A stretch of 32,245 nucleotides of DNA from Elusimicrobia bacterium GWC2_61_19 (GTDB taxonomy: Bacteria; Elusimicrobiota; Elusimicrobia; Elusimicrobiales; UBA9959): contig MGUD01000005.1 of the NCBI GenBank assembly GCA_001799795.1, positions 1 through 32,245 on the forward strand, given 5' to 3'. The position numbers and the translations under genes were made by a program. The notes under the pieces are model-generated. The model did no database searches. It was not told the DNA's origin and saw nothing but the letters and a program-made list of their open reading frames with translations. Shown here piece by piece: positions 23,647 to 32,071 of this stretch; within the stretch, counting starts at the first letter, position 1, and every line of letters begins with the position of its first letter.

Positions 23647-24561
23647 TCAATCGTCCGGGGTTTCTTCGGGTGCTGTTTTCGCTTTCCATTCCCGGTCGGT
23701 CGGCTCCGGCGTGATCTGGGCGGGCGCGGGGGCGGCGGATTCCTTGGTGGGGACAGCCCATGTCTTGTCCGGAGGTTCCGGCGTTATTTTGCCTTCTTCA
23801 GCCTGCCCGTCGGCGGGCTGGCCCGGCAGCCAGGTCCTGTCGGGCGGCATGGGCGGGCCGGAAAGAACGGCGGCTTTCTCTTTGGGCTCAGGCCCCGGCG
23901 GGAGTTCCGCGGGGGCGCCGCCGGCCGCTTTCAGCCGCGCGTAAACGTCCGTGGCCGAACGCCAGAGCATCTGTTTGAGCAGGCCGGTTTCGCGCGCGCC
24001 CGGTGCGAAAAAGGGGTAAAGCGGGGCCAGCAGCAGATGGAAGGTGGTCTTATTGCGGCCTTCGGTCTCTACCCGCACCGGGCCGGCGGCGGCGGCGAAG
24101 TCCGCCGTGAGGAAATAGTTGACCCGCAGGGAGGCGGGGATGAGGAAAATGAACCCGGTATCCACCAGGAAGGAGTGGAACAGGTCCCCGTAGGTCCACT
24201 TGCCGAAGGTGGTCAGCTGCAGGCGCAGGGTGCCGTGGCCCTTCTCCCTGTTATAAAGCCCGGCCTCTTTGAAAATGGTCCTCGCCCGGGCGGCCAGTTC
24301 GGCGGTGTCCTCCGGCGGCATCGGCGCCGGCTTGGCGACCTTCGGCTTGGAGATGGAGCCCTCGCCGATGGAGTCGGTGGGGGCGCGGTACGGGAAGCTC
24401 TGCCAGGAGACCTGGATATCGGAGAAGGGGATAACCTGCTTGTCGGAGAACATGGCCTCGGCGGCCTCGCGGTCCACTCTTATGTCGCCCGAGTTGAAAG
24501 AGGCGCAGCCGCCCAGCAGGGACAGCGCGGCAAGGAGAAGGAGCAGTTCGTGTTTTTTCAT
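23647..24561 (-). CDS. Lipoprotein with a repeated proline-rich C-terminal tail
   Basis: The protein has 304 residues. The signal ends in a good lipobox (LLGGC, cysteine at residue 19). Residues 85-215 form the main domain, with a hydrophobic segment (FIFLIPASLRVNYFL). From about 220 the chain is rich in P, E and K, and repeats one unit three times: MPPDRTWLPG, TPEPPDKTWAVP and TPEPTDREWKAK. No named family is recognised; the main domain recalls lipoproteins that build surface or secretion structures, but this is weak. There is no Shine-Dalgarno site before ATG 24561. It stands alone between a terminator and the divergent acyl-transfer operon. Confidence 0.7.
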   Translation of the reverse strand: MKKHELLLLLAALSLLGGCASFNSGDIRVDREAAEAMFSDKQVIPFSDIQVSWQSFPYRAPTDSIGEGSISKPKVAKPAPMPPEDTAELAARARTIFKEAGLYNREKGHGTLRLQLTTFGKWTYGDLFHSFLVDTGFIFLIPASLRVNYFLTADFAAAAGPVRVETEGRNKTTFHLLLAPLYPFFAPGARETGLLKQMLWRSATDVYARLKAAGGAPAELPPGPEPKEKAAVLSGPPMPPDRTWLPGQPADGQAEEGKITPEPPDKTWAVPTKESAAPAPAQITPEPTDREWKAKTAPEETPDD

Positions 24562-24648
24562 TTATTTGATATCCGGCAATATGAAAAGGCCGTGATTTTT
24601 ACTATATTATATTATAAGACCGGCCTCTTCAAGGGCCACGGGGAGCAT
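24562..24648. promoter_or_regulatory. Divergent gap with AT-rich promoter patch for the acyl operon
   Basis: The stretch 24596-24616 contains TATATT and TATAAG on the plus strand, about 35-45 bases before ATG 24649, with GGGGAG as ribosome site. The minus strand towards the lipoprotein gene shows CATATT but no convincing promoter. Confidence 0.4.
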
Positions 24649-25845
24649 ATGGCGCATAAAAAGATAGAAAAGATCATCAAAGGCGAGGGAAAGCCCGACG
24701 TGGTGATACGCCTCGCCAAGGTGCAGGACATGCGCCGCATACAGATGCTCTACGCGGAGGTCTACGGCGGTTCCTATTCCGTGTCCATAGTCACGGACAA
24801 GGATAAGATGCGCCGCGCCATAGAGGATAACGAGTACTACTGGCTGGTGGCCGAGTGCCAGGGCCGCGTGGTCGGCAGTCTCGTCTACGCGCTGGACCTG
24901 CGCTACAGGAATTCCAAGGCCTTCGGCGCCGTGGTGAGCCAGGAGTTCAGAAAACTCAACCTGGCCTACACCATGATGAAGCTGGTGCTCGACGACATCA
25001 CTCACAACAAGGGCCTCGTCGACCTGGTCTACGCCACCACCCGCACCGCCAATTACGCCCCGCAGAAACTGACCGAGAGCCTCGGCTTCATAAAACTCGG
25101 TATCTTCCCCAATACGCATAAGGTCCAGGACAACGAGACGCACTGCCTGACCGGCTATTTTACAGAGGGCGCCATGCAGCGCCGCCGGGCCCGGCCGCGC
25201 ATTATCCCCGAGGTGGCGCCTTTCTACGAGATCGTGCGCAGGCAGGTGGATCTGGACCCCCCGCAGGTCAAGGACGTAAAAGGGGAGTACAGCGACCACA
25301 AGGTTAAGATCCCGCTGCTGAATTTCGAGGCCATCACGGCGCCCGAGTTCGTGAAGAACCGCTACCGCAAGGTGAAGTCCAACAGCTTCTTCGAGCATAT
25401 CTTCATGCCTTTCCACGAGCCGAACCTGATCCTGATCACGCCGGACCAGGGCACCGAGGTCTACCTGACCTTCAACCAGAAGGACAAGTACAGCGTGGTG
25501 GTGGGCGGCATGACCAACGAAGGTAGTTTCGCGGTGGTGCTGGAGAGCATAGCGCAGAAGGTCAGTCAGATGGACATGGCCTACGTAGAGGTGATCATCG
25601 ACGCCTACTCCCCGGCCATACAGCGCGACGCGCTGGACGCGCGCTTCATCCCCAGCGCCTATTTTCCCTGCGCCAAGCGCATGGGCGGCAAGCGCTATGA
25701 CTGCATAGTTTTCTCCCGGACCTTCGACATCCTGGACTTCCGCAACGTCAAGATCATCTCGCTCTATAAGAATTTCCTGCGCGAGTACCTCAAGCTGTGG
25801 CGCGAAAATTATATAGAGCTGGTCTTCAAGACGGAACCCAAATAA
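24649..25845 (+). CDS. GNAT-family acyltransferase with an additional C-terminal domain
   Basis: The protein has 398 residues. Residues 20-165 form a GNAT domain: VIRLAKVQDMRRI opens it, strands VAECQGRVVGSLVYALD and AFGAVVSQEFRK follow, then the acyl-CoA loop and helix (RKLNLAYTMMKLVL) and the end NYAPQKLTESLGFIKLG. Residues 200-398 are a second domain. Its late part (FIPSAYFPCAKRMGGKRYDCIVFSR) looks like the end of a second, non-canonical GNAT unit. GNAT enzymes transfer an acyl group from CoA or acyl carrier protein to an amine. I start at ATG 24649 with GGGGAG; a much longer reading from 24037 crosses the divergent lipoprotein gene and is not real. The next gene begins three bases after its stop, so the operon is tightly coupled. 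Confidence 0.75.
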   Translation: MAHKKIEKIIKGEGKPDVVIRLAKVQDMRRIQMLYAEVYGGSYSVSIVTDKDKMRRAIEDNEYYWLVAECQGRVVGSLVYALDLRYRNSKAFGAVVSQEFRKLNLAYTMMKLVLDDITHNKGLVDLVYATTRTANYAPQKLTESLGFIKLGIFPNTHKVQDNETHCLTGYFTEGAMQRRRARPRIIPEVAPFYEIVRRQVDLDPPQVKDVKGEYSDHKVKIPLLNFEAITAPEFVKNRYRKVKSNSFFEHIFMPFHEPNLILITPDQGTEVYLTFNQKDKYSVVVGGMTNEGSFAVVLESIAQKVSQMDMAYVEVIIDAYSPAIQRDALDARFIPSAYFPCAKRMGGKRYDCIVFSRTFDILDFRNVKIISLYKNFLREYLKLWRENYIELVFKTEPK

Positions 25846-25848
25846 ACT

Positions 25849-27018
25849 ATGGCCGACCTTTCAGCAGAAGACCGCCTGCCGCCTTTTTATAAGCCGCTGA
25901 AAAGCCGTGCCGCCGTGGACGCGCTGTTCGAAACCCCGGCTTTCGAGTATTCGCCCAAGACCTCCCGGGCCTTCTGCGCCGCCATGCGCGCGGCTTTGGA
26001 CTTTCAGGGTAAACGTGCCCCGGTCCTGAAGGCCCTGTATAAAACCGAAAAGTTCGCCCCGGCTTCGGTGAAGACCGAACGCGATATCGAAAAGATCCCC
26101 TTTATCTTCGTGGCCGCGCTGAAAGAACGCGACCTCACCACCCTGCCGTACTCCAAGATCGTCCTGGAGCTTAAATCCAGCGGCACCTCCGGGCAGCGCA
26201 GCCGCATGCAGCTCGACCGCGGCTCGCTGATGCGCGTGCGGCGCATGGCCTGGCGGGTGTTCGAAGGGCTCGGCCTGACCGACCTTGAGCGCGCGCACGA
26301 CTATATCTGTTTTACCTACGACCCCGAGGTGGCCAAAGACCTGGGTACCGCCTGGACCGACAAGCTGTTAAGCGGCTTCACTAAAAAAGGCGAGATCTTC
26401 TATACCTTCCGCTGGAGCAAGGCGAAGAACGATTTTTACTTCGACATCGACGGCGCCGTTTCGGCGATGAAAAAATTCGAGGCGGCGGGCTCGCTCGTCA
26501 GGCTGGTGGGGTTCCCCGCCTTCGCGCTGAAGCTTACCGAGGAATTCAAGAAGCGTTTCGGCCGCTATCCCCGGCTGAACCCCGGCTCCAGCGTGGTGAC
26601 CGGCGGCGGCTGGAAGACGCTGGCCGACGAGGCCATGGACAAGAAAGTTTACCGCAAGGTCCTGGCCGACAACCTGGGCGTGCCGGCGGAGAACGTGCGC
26701 GACCTGTTCGGCATGGTGGAGCACGGCGTGCCTTACGTGGACTGCCGGCTCGGCAATTTCCACGTGCCCAACTACGGCCGCGTGATAGTGCGCCACCCGG
26801 GGACCCTGGCGCCGCTCGGCTTCAATAAGACGGGCCTGCTGCAGTTCATTACGCCCTATCTGACCAGCTATCCTTCCCTTTCCGTGCTGTCGTCGGATTT
26901 CGGCCTGGTCCGGCCCCGCTGCGCCTGCGGCCTGCCGGGGCCGGTGCTGGAAATAAAAGGCCGCGCCGGCGTGACCAAGCTGAAGGGCTGCGCCATAAGC
27001 GCGGCGACGATGCTATGA
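25849..27018 (+). CDS. LuxE-type acyl-protein synthetase
   Basis: The protein has 389 residues and belongs to the LuxE group of adenylate-forming enzymes, which activate a fatty acid with ATP and hold it for reduction by LuxC. The ATP-binding phrase SSGTSGQRS (S110-S118) is clear, and GFPAFALKLTEEF, SSVVTGGGWKTL and the YPxLSVLSSDFGLV region fit the family. A CAC motif (RPRCACG) near the end resembles the one in the PaaK half of the next gene. There is no separate Shine-Dalgarno site; it starts three bases after the GNAT stop codon and its stop overlaps the next start as ATGA. Confidence 0.85.
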   Translation: MADLSAEDRLPPFYKPLKSRAAVDALFETPAFEYSPKTSRAFCAAMRAALDFQGKRAPVLKALYKTEKFAPASVKTERDIEKIPFIFVAALKERDLTTLPYSKIVLELKSSGTSGQRSRMQLDRGSLMRVRRMAWRVFEGLGLTDLERAHDYICFTYDPEVAKDLGTAWTDKLLSGFTKKGEIFYTFRWSKAKNDFYFDIDGAVSAMKKFEAAGSLVRLVGFPAFALKLTEEFKKRFGRYPRLNPGSSVVTGGGWKTLADEAMDKKVYRKVLADNLGVPAENVRDLFGMVEHGVPYVDCRLGNFHVPNYGRVIVRHPGTLAPLGFNKTGLLQFITPYLTSYPSLSVLSSDFGLVRPRCACGLPGPVLEIKGRAGVTKLKGCAISAATML

Positions 27019-29657
27019 AAATACACAACACCTATTTATTCGGGAAAGTCCTGAACAAGACCGCCTGGACCCCGGCCGAACTGGAAACTGTCGGCCGCCA
27101 GGCGCAGGCCGCGCGGGAACTTATGCGCGGCGCCTCGCGCGAATATATCACCGACACCCTGGCTAAAGCCGGGCGGCTGTTCGAAAAGGGCGGCAAGTAC
27201 CGCGCGGCGGCGCTGGCCCACCTTAAAGAACACATCACTTTCTCCGAGCCGGTGATAGACAAAAGTCTGGACGTGATACCGGAGCTGCTCAACAAGGCGG
27301 CGATGAACAAGCGCCTGACCATGGAGCTGTTCCTGCCCTACGCCCTGGAGGCCCCGGTGGAGCGCCGCGGTTACGACGGGCTGATCCGGGCGCTGCCCAA
27401 GGGCGTGGTGCTGCACGTGGGCGCCGGCAACGTTTTTCTGGGCATCCTGGATTCGCTGGTGATCGGCTTTCTCACCAAGAACGTGAACATCGTGAAGCTT
27501 TCCTCCTCGGGGTCCAGCTTTACCAATATTTTCATGGAAGCCCTCAAAGAAGTGGACGAGAAGGGCATACTTTCAAAGTCCGCTGCGGTGCTCAGCTGGA
27601 AAGGCGGCAGCCAGGGGCTGGAAGAGGCAGCGCTTAAGAACGTCAACGCGGTTTTTGTCTGGGGCGGTTACGAGGCGGTGCAGGCCTACCGCAAAATAGC
27701 CCCCATCGACGTGCGGGTGGAGGGCTTCGGGCCCAAGACCAGCGTGGGCGTGGTGTTCGAGAGCTGCGTGGAGAACGAAGGCATGGACGCCGTGGCGCTG
27801 CGCGCGGCCACCGACGCCTCGCTGTGGGACCAGGCCGCCTGCTCCTCGCTGCATACCCTTTATTTTATAGCGCCGGCCAAAAAACACAAGGCGCTGGCGG
27901 CGGATTTCCTTAAGGCGGCCAAAAAACATTTCGCGCGGCTGGCCAAAGAACTGCCGCCGGGGAAATTGTCGCCCGACGAGCAGGTGGAGATAAACAAAGC
28001 CCGCCAGCTCGCCCGCGTGGACGCCGCGCTGGGCGGCGCCTCTTATGAGAGCTCCGCGCCCAGGACCGACTGGACCGTAATTTACGAGGCTGACCCGGTG
28101 TACCGCGTCTCGCCGCTCAACCGCGTGCTGTACGTAAAGACCGTGGAGACCCTGGAGCAGGTGAAAGAACTGCTGATGCCGCTGCGCGGTTATATCCAGA
28201 CCGTGGGCGTGGGCGGTTCCATAGAGCGCAGGAAGGTGCTGGAGACCCTGGCGCCCGCCGGCATAGCGCGCGTGGTGAAGTTGGGGAAGATGCTGGAGGA
28301 GGCCAACGGCTCGCCGCACGACGGACTTTTCCCCATGATGTCGCTGGTGAACTGGGTGCCCATAGAGGAAAAACCGACCCCGCTGGACCGGCTGAGCGAG
28401 CTGGTGGAGTATGCCCGCGGCCGCAGCCCTTTCTACGGCCGCCATTTCAAGGGCGTGCCGAAGATAGTGAGCTTCGAGGATTTCGCCAAGGTGCCTTTCC
28501 TGGAGAAGCACCACGTGCTGGAGAATACGCCGCCGGACAGCGCCGACCTGCTGACCTCCAAGGTGCAGCGCGGCATTTATTTCGCCAGCGGCGGCTCCAC
28601 CGGCCAGCCCAAGTATGTTTTTTACGACCAGCACGAGTACGACCATACCTGCCGGATGCTCGCCTTCACGCTGGAGGCCGCGGGTTTAAGCGGCAAGGAC
28701 GTCATAGCCAACCTGTTCATCGCGGGCAACCTCTGGTCGAGCTGGCTGTCGGTGGAAAAGGCCATCGCCTACACCAAGGCCATCTCGGTGCCGGTGGGCA
28801 GCAACCTGCCGCTGGAGAACATCGTGGGTTATCTTGAGGATTTCAAGGTGACGGCGGTGATAGGGCTGCCTTCCTTCCTGGTGAAGCTGGCGGAGTACGT
28901 AAAGGCGAACCCGGGCAAACACAAGCTTTGCGTGAGCAAGATATTCTACGGCGGCGAATATGTGGGCGTGGAGATGGTGAAGTTCTTCAAGACCGTATTT
29001 CCGGGCGTGGACGTGCGCTCGGCGGGCTACGCCACGGCGGACGCCGGGGTGGTGGGGTTCCAGTGCCCGGTGTGCGTGAAGGGGCAGCATCATATTTTCG
29101 CCTTCAGCCAGTTCATAGAGTTCGTGGACCAGGATACCATGGCCCCGGTGAAGCCGGGCGATATCGGCGAACTGGTGGTGACGGGCCTGTCCAAGAAGCA
29201 CATGCCTATTATCCGTTACCGGGTGGGGGACCTGGGCCGCTGGCTGATGAAGCCCTGCGCCTGCGGCAGGAAGGAACAGCTGTTCGAGATCCTCGGCCGC
29301 TGCGACGACCGTATCCACGTGGGCGGGGCGCATCTGTTCGTCAACGACATCCAGAACGCGCTGGGCGGTGTGCCGGACCTGAGCTTTAATTTCCAGGTGG
29401 TCATCGACAAGAAAGGCCACAGGGACACGCTGGCCATCCGCGCAGAAGTGAAGGACGCGGCGGCGCTGGCGAGAGGCGGGGAACTGGCCGACCTGCTGTG
29501 GCGCCAGATAGAGGCCCACTGCGAAGACCTGCACGAGAGCGTGCGCATGAAATGGCTGGACAAGCCGCTTATCGACGTGCTCAAGCCCAACGCCATAGAG
29601 CGCATCCAGCGCACCGGCAAGATCCGCAAAGTCATCGACAAAAGAGTGAAAGTCTAG
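27015..29657 (+). CDS. Fusion of a LuxC-type acyl-CoA reductase and a PaaK-type adenylate-forming ligase
   Basis: The protein has 880 residues. Residues 1-450 form a LuxC-type reductase of the aldehyde dehydrogenase superfamily: LPKGVVLHVGAGNVF for the cofactor site, WGGYEAV, and C276 in DQAACSS as the cysteine that carries the acyl thioester. Residues 455-880 form a PaaK/coenzyme F390 synthetase-like ligase: SPFYGRHF at its start, ATP loop SGGSTGQPK (525-533), YRVGDLGRW, CACGR and the hinge GRCDDRIHVGG. LuxC reduces an activated acyl group to an aldehyde with NADPH; PaaK-like enzymes make acyl-AMP or acyl-CoA. I know no standard enzyme with this pairing. The start overlaps the LuxE-type stop (ATGA) and its stop overlaps the convergent gene's stop. 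Confidence 0.88.
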   Translation: MKIHNTYLFGKVLNKTAWTPAELETVGRQAQAARELMRGASREYITDTLAKAGRLFEKGGKYRAAALAHLKEHITFSEPVIDKSLDVIPELLNKAAMNKRLTMELFLPYALEAPVERRGYDGLIRALPKGVVLHVGAGNVFLGILDSLVIGFLTKNVNIVKLSSSGSSFTNIFMEALKEVDEKGILSKSAAVLSWKGGSQGLEEAALKNVNAVFVWGGYEAVQAYRKIAPIDVRVEGFGPKTSVGVVFESCVENEGMDAVALRAATDASLWDQAACSSLHTLYFIAPAKKHKALAADFLKAAKKHFARLAKELPPGKLSPDEQVEINKARQLARVDAALGGASYESSAPRTDWTVIYEADPVYRVSPLNRVLYVKTVETLEQVKELLMPLRGYIQTVGVGGSIERRKVLETLAPAGIARVVKLGKMLEEANGSPHDGLFPMMSLVNWVPIEEKPTPLDRLSELVEYARGRSPFYGRHFKGVPKIVSFEDFAKVPFLEKHHVLENTPPDSADLLTSKVQRGIYFASGGSTGQPKYVFYDQHEYDHTCRMLAFTLEAAGLSGKDVIANLFIAGNLWSSWLSVEKAIAYTKAISVPVGSNLPLENIVGYLEDFKVTAVIGLPSFLVKLAEYVKANPGKHKLCVSKIFYGGEYVGVEMVKFFKTVFPGVDVRSAGYATADAGVVGFQCPVCVKGQHHIFAFSQFIEFVDQDTMAPVKPGDIGELVVTGLSKKHMPIIRYRVGDLGRWLMKPCACGRKEQLFEILGRCDDRIHVGGAHLFVNDIQNALGGVPDLSFNFQVVIDKKGHRDTLAIRAEVKDAAALARGGELADLLWRQIEAHCEDLHESVRMKWLDKPLIDVLKPNAIERIQRTGKIRKVIDKRVKV

Positions 29658-30925
29658 CCGATTGCGGCGGACTGGCCGGCGAGGTAGCCGGTGGAGAAGG
29701 CTTCCTGCAGGTTGTAGCCGCCGGTGATGCCGTCGAGGTCCAGCAGTTCGCCGCAGAAATACAGGCCGGGCACCAGGCGGGATTCCATGGTCTGCGGGTT
29801 TATTTCTTTCAGGTCCACGCCGCCGCGGGTGACGGTGGCTTCCTGGATGGGGCGCGGCCGGGTTAAATGCAGCCTGAAATCGCCGAGCATGCCCGCTATT
29901 ATTTTACGTTCCGCCCCTGTGATGGCGGCGCATTGTTTGTCGCGCGCGATGCCGCAGCGGCGCTCGAACACGGGGGCCAGCGAACCGGGCAGCGCCGCTT
30001 TAACGTAACTGGCGAACATCTTGGCGCCGTTGGCGGCGAAATAATCCTGGATAGCCGCGGTAAGTTCTTCGGCGGATAGGTCCGGCTTCAGATTCACCGA
30101 AAGCTCCACTTTGTTGCCCGGCTTAAGCAGCGCGTCGGACGCGACGCCGCTCATAACAAGAAGTTTAGGACCGGAGACGCCGAAATGGGTGAACAGCAGT
30201 TCGCCCCTGTCCTCCGCCGCCTTTTTCCCGTTTACCAGGATAGAGATAATTACGTTCTGCAGGGGCAGCCCCTGCAGGTCTTTTATGAACGGCTCGTCGG
30301 ATTCCAGCGCCGTAAGGCCGGGGCGCAGCGCGACGATAGTGTGCCCGCATTTTTTAGCAAGGGCGTAGCCGTCGCCGGTAGAGCCGGTGGCCGGGTAGGA
30401 CAGGCCGCCGGTGGCGATGATCACTTTTTTCCCGCGCAAAACTTTCCCGTCCGTAAGCCTGACGCCTTCCAGGCCCGTCCCGTCGCGCAGCAGGAGTTCC
30501 GAGGCCTGCGCTCCTAAAATTATGGCGGCCTTGCCGCGGCTGGTATAGCACTTCAGCGCGTCCAGGACGCTTTGGGCCTTGTCGTCGGCGGGGAAGATCT
30601 TGCCGTCCGGGTCCGCGCGGGTGGGCACGCCGAACGATTTCAGGAAACCGGTTAAATTCTCGGCCGAGAACACGCTGAAAGCCCTGTAGAGGAATTTGCC
30701 GTTGGCGCCGAAAGCCGCTATAAAGCCTTTTATGCCGGCGTTGTTGGTGACATTGCACCTGCCGCCGCCGGTGATCAGCAGTTTGCGGCCCAGGCGCAGG
30801 TTCTTTTCCGCAAGTATGACTTTGGCGCAAAGCTCGCCTGCGCGGCCGGCCGCCATAAGGCCGGCCGGGCCGCCGCCTATGACGATTATGTCGGCGCTGT
30901 TCTGGTCTGACGGGGATCTGTTCAT
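29654..30925 (-). CDS. BaiN/HI0933-family FAD-dependent oxidoreductase
   Basis: The protein has 423 residues, usual for this family (YhiN, BaiN). The FAD-binding motif IIVIGGGPAGLMAAGRA lies at residues 13-29, followed by the family phrases KLLITGGGRCNVTNN and GKIFPADDKAQSV, with ATGGLSYPATGSTGDGY in the middle and GGVDLKEINPQTMES and LYFCGELLDLDGITGGYN at the end. BaiN reduces a bile-acid intermediate; most members have no known substrate. ATG 30925 follows the DUF4105-type gene's stop by three bases, so both are in one operon, although a shared job is not evident. Confidence 0.92.
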   Translation of the reverse strand: MNRSPSDQNSADIIVIGGGPAGLMAAGRAGELCAKVILAEKNLRLGRKLLITGGGRCNVTNNAGIKGFIAAFGANGKFLYRAFSVFSAENLTGFLKSFGVPTRADPDGKIFPADDKAQSVLDALKCYTSRGKAAIILGAQASELLLRDGTGLEGVRLTDGKVLRGKKVIIATGGLSYPATGSTGDGYALAKKCGHTIVALRPGLTALESDEPFIKDLQGLPLQNVIISILVNGKKAAEDRGELLFTHFGVSGPKLLVMSGVASDALLKPGNKVELSVNLKPDLSAEELTAAIQDYFAANGAKMFASYVKAALPGSLAPVFERRCGIARDKQCAAITGAERKIIAGMLGDFRLHLTRPRPIQEATVTRGGVDLKEINPQTMESRLVPGLYFCGELLDLDGITGGYNLQEAFSTGYLAGQSAAIG

Positions 30926-30928
30926 CCC

Positions 30929-32032
30929 TTACGGCAGGCGTGTGTTGAGGGTGGCGGCGTTGATGTCGGTGAATTCGGCGCCCAGGATGCCGCGCTCCTG
31001 CAGGTTGGTGACGACCATCAGGGGCATGGTGGCTTTCACGTTGTAGACCATGTAGGGGATGGTCCAGAGCTTGATCTGCTTGTCAGCCGGCAGCACGCGG
31101 TTGAAGAGGATCAGCAGGTTGTTGGTGCAGTTGTTGCGGATAGTGTGGTAGAACTCGCCTTCGCGGTCCACCGCGGCCAGCGCCATGGACTCCTGCAGCA
31201 GTTTCGCCTTCTGCTCGTGCGTGAAATTTACCGGGTAAGGCACCAGGTGGCCTTTTTCATGATAGATGGTGCGGGCGGCGTATTCTTCCCAGGTGGAAAG
31301 GGACCAGATGATGCCGAAAGAGTTGCGCAGGCCGGTCACGGGGGAGAAACTCTGCCCCTCGCGGGTGCGGCCCTCGATGCTGAGCGCCAGGGCCATCGGC
31401 TCTTTGCCCTGCGCGTCCCGCAGGCCGCCCTTCTCGAAAGTGAACACCAGGAAAGAATGCGCGGCCACGATCTCCGGCTTAAAGGGTTTCTTGATGAAAT
31501 AGACGTTTTTTATGAGTTCCGGCTTGATCGTCATGGTGGTCCAGTCGTAGGAGTCGGCCGGGGGGACTTCGGTCAGCATGGTGCGGACGTTGCCCAGCAC
31601 CAGGTCTCCACCCTTGTTATCTATGATGACGGCCTGGCGGCGGCGCGCCTGGTAGGGCGGGGGCGTTACTTCGCCGGCCTTGGGCGTGTATTCCGCGATC
31701 CTGGTGACTTTCAGCAGCGCCAGGTCGTCGGCTTGTTTGGCTTCGGCCTCTATAACTACGGTCTTGCCGTCGAATTTGCCGGCTTTGGCGGAGGACAGGT
31801 CCAGTTTGAAAAGGCGGCCGTCGGCGGTGTTTATGAACACCCCGGCTTCGTTCCTGGCTATGACGCCCTTTAGCGTGTAGGCCACGCCCCAGCTTTTATC
31901 CGCCGGCAGGTCGAGGCCGGGCATTTCGGCTATGCGGGCGGCGTTGAGGTTTTCCAGCTCCGAGAAGGTCTGCGCGGGGGCGGCTAAAGGAAAGGCGACC
32001 AATAAGGCGAAAGAAAGGGCGTTTAATTTCAT
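30929..32032 (-). CDS. Secreted DUF4105 (Lnb N-terminal type) protein with an OB-like N-terminal domain
   Basis: The protein has 367 residues with a signal peptide over residues 1-20. Residues 45-115 alternate short strands and look like an OB-fold-type domain. Residues 160-360 match DUF4105: H192 in AHSFLVFTFE and C302 in RNNCTNNLLILF, with a conserved spacer ending YPVNFTHEQKAKLL. It is a distant paralogue of the protein encoded at 5747-6535. Related domains belong to a permuted papain-like enzyme group and one branch is linked to lipoprotein acylation. ATG 32032 lies six bases after a TATTAT box and has no ribosome site, so the mRNA is probably leaderless. The flavoprotein gene follows in the same transcript. 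Confidence 0.8.
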   Translation of the reverse strand: MKLNALSFALLVAFPLAAPAQTFSELENLNAARIAEMPGLDLPADKSWGVAYTLKGVIARNEAGVFINTADGRLFKLDLSSAKAGKFDGKTVVIEAEAKQADDLALLKVTRIAEYTPKAGEVTPPPYQARRRQAVIIDNKGGDLVLGNVRTMLTEVPPADSYDWTTMTIKPELIKNVYFIKKPFKPEIVAAHSFLVFTFEKGGLRDAQGKEPMALALSIEGRTREGQSFSPVTGLRNSFGIIWSLSTWEEYAARTIYHEKGHLVPYPVNFTHEQKAKLLQESMALAAVDREGEFYHTIRNNCTNNLLILFNRVLPADKQIKLWTIPYMVYNVKATMPLMVVTNLQERGILGAEFTDINAATLNTRLP

Positions 32033-32038
32033 ACCTAT

Positions 32039-32044
32039 ATAATA
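32039..32044 (-). promoter_or_regulatory. -10 box of the DUF4105-type gene
   Basis: On the minus strand TATTAT spans 32044-32039 and is followed by ATAGGT and then ATG 32032. The six-base gap equals that at 1932 and 5747. Confidence 0.5.
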
Positions 32045-32071
32045 CCCTCCGGCCGGCCTTCCTTTAAGGTG

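Noticed and set aside
24037-24648. Long upstream extension of the GNAT reading frame
   Set aside because: It lies opposite the lipoprotein gene, has no ribosome site, and the extension reads as low-complexity Gly/Arg/Gly sequence. The GNAT domain and a GGGGAG site support ATG 24649.
24649-29657. Bioluminescence (lux) operon
   Set aside because: LuxC- and LuxE-type genes are present, but no luciferase (luxA/luxB), luxD or flavin reductase gene is near, so light production is not supported.
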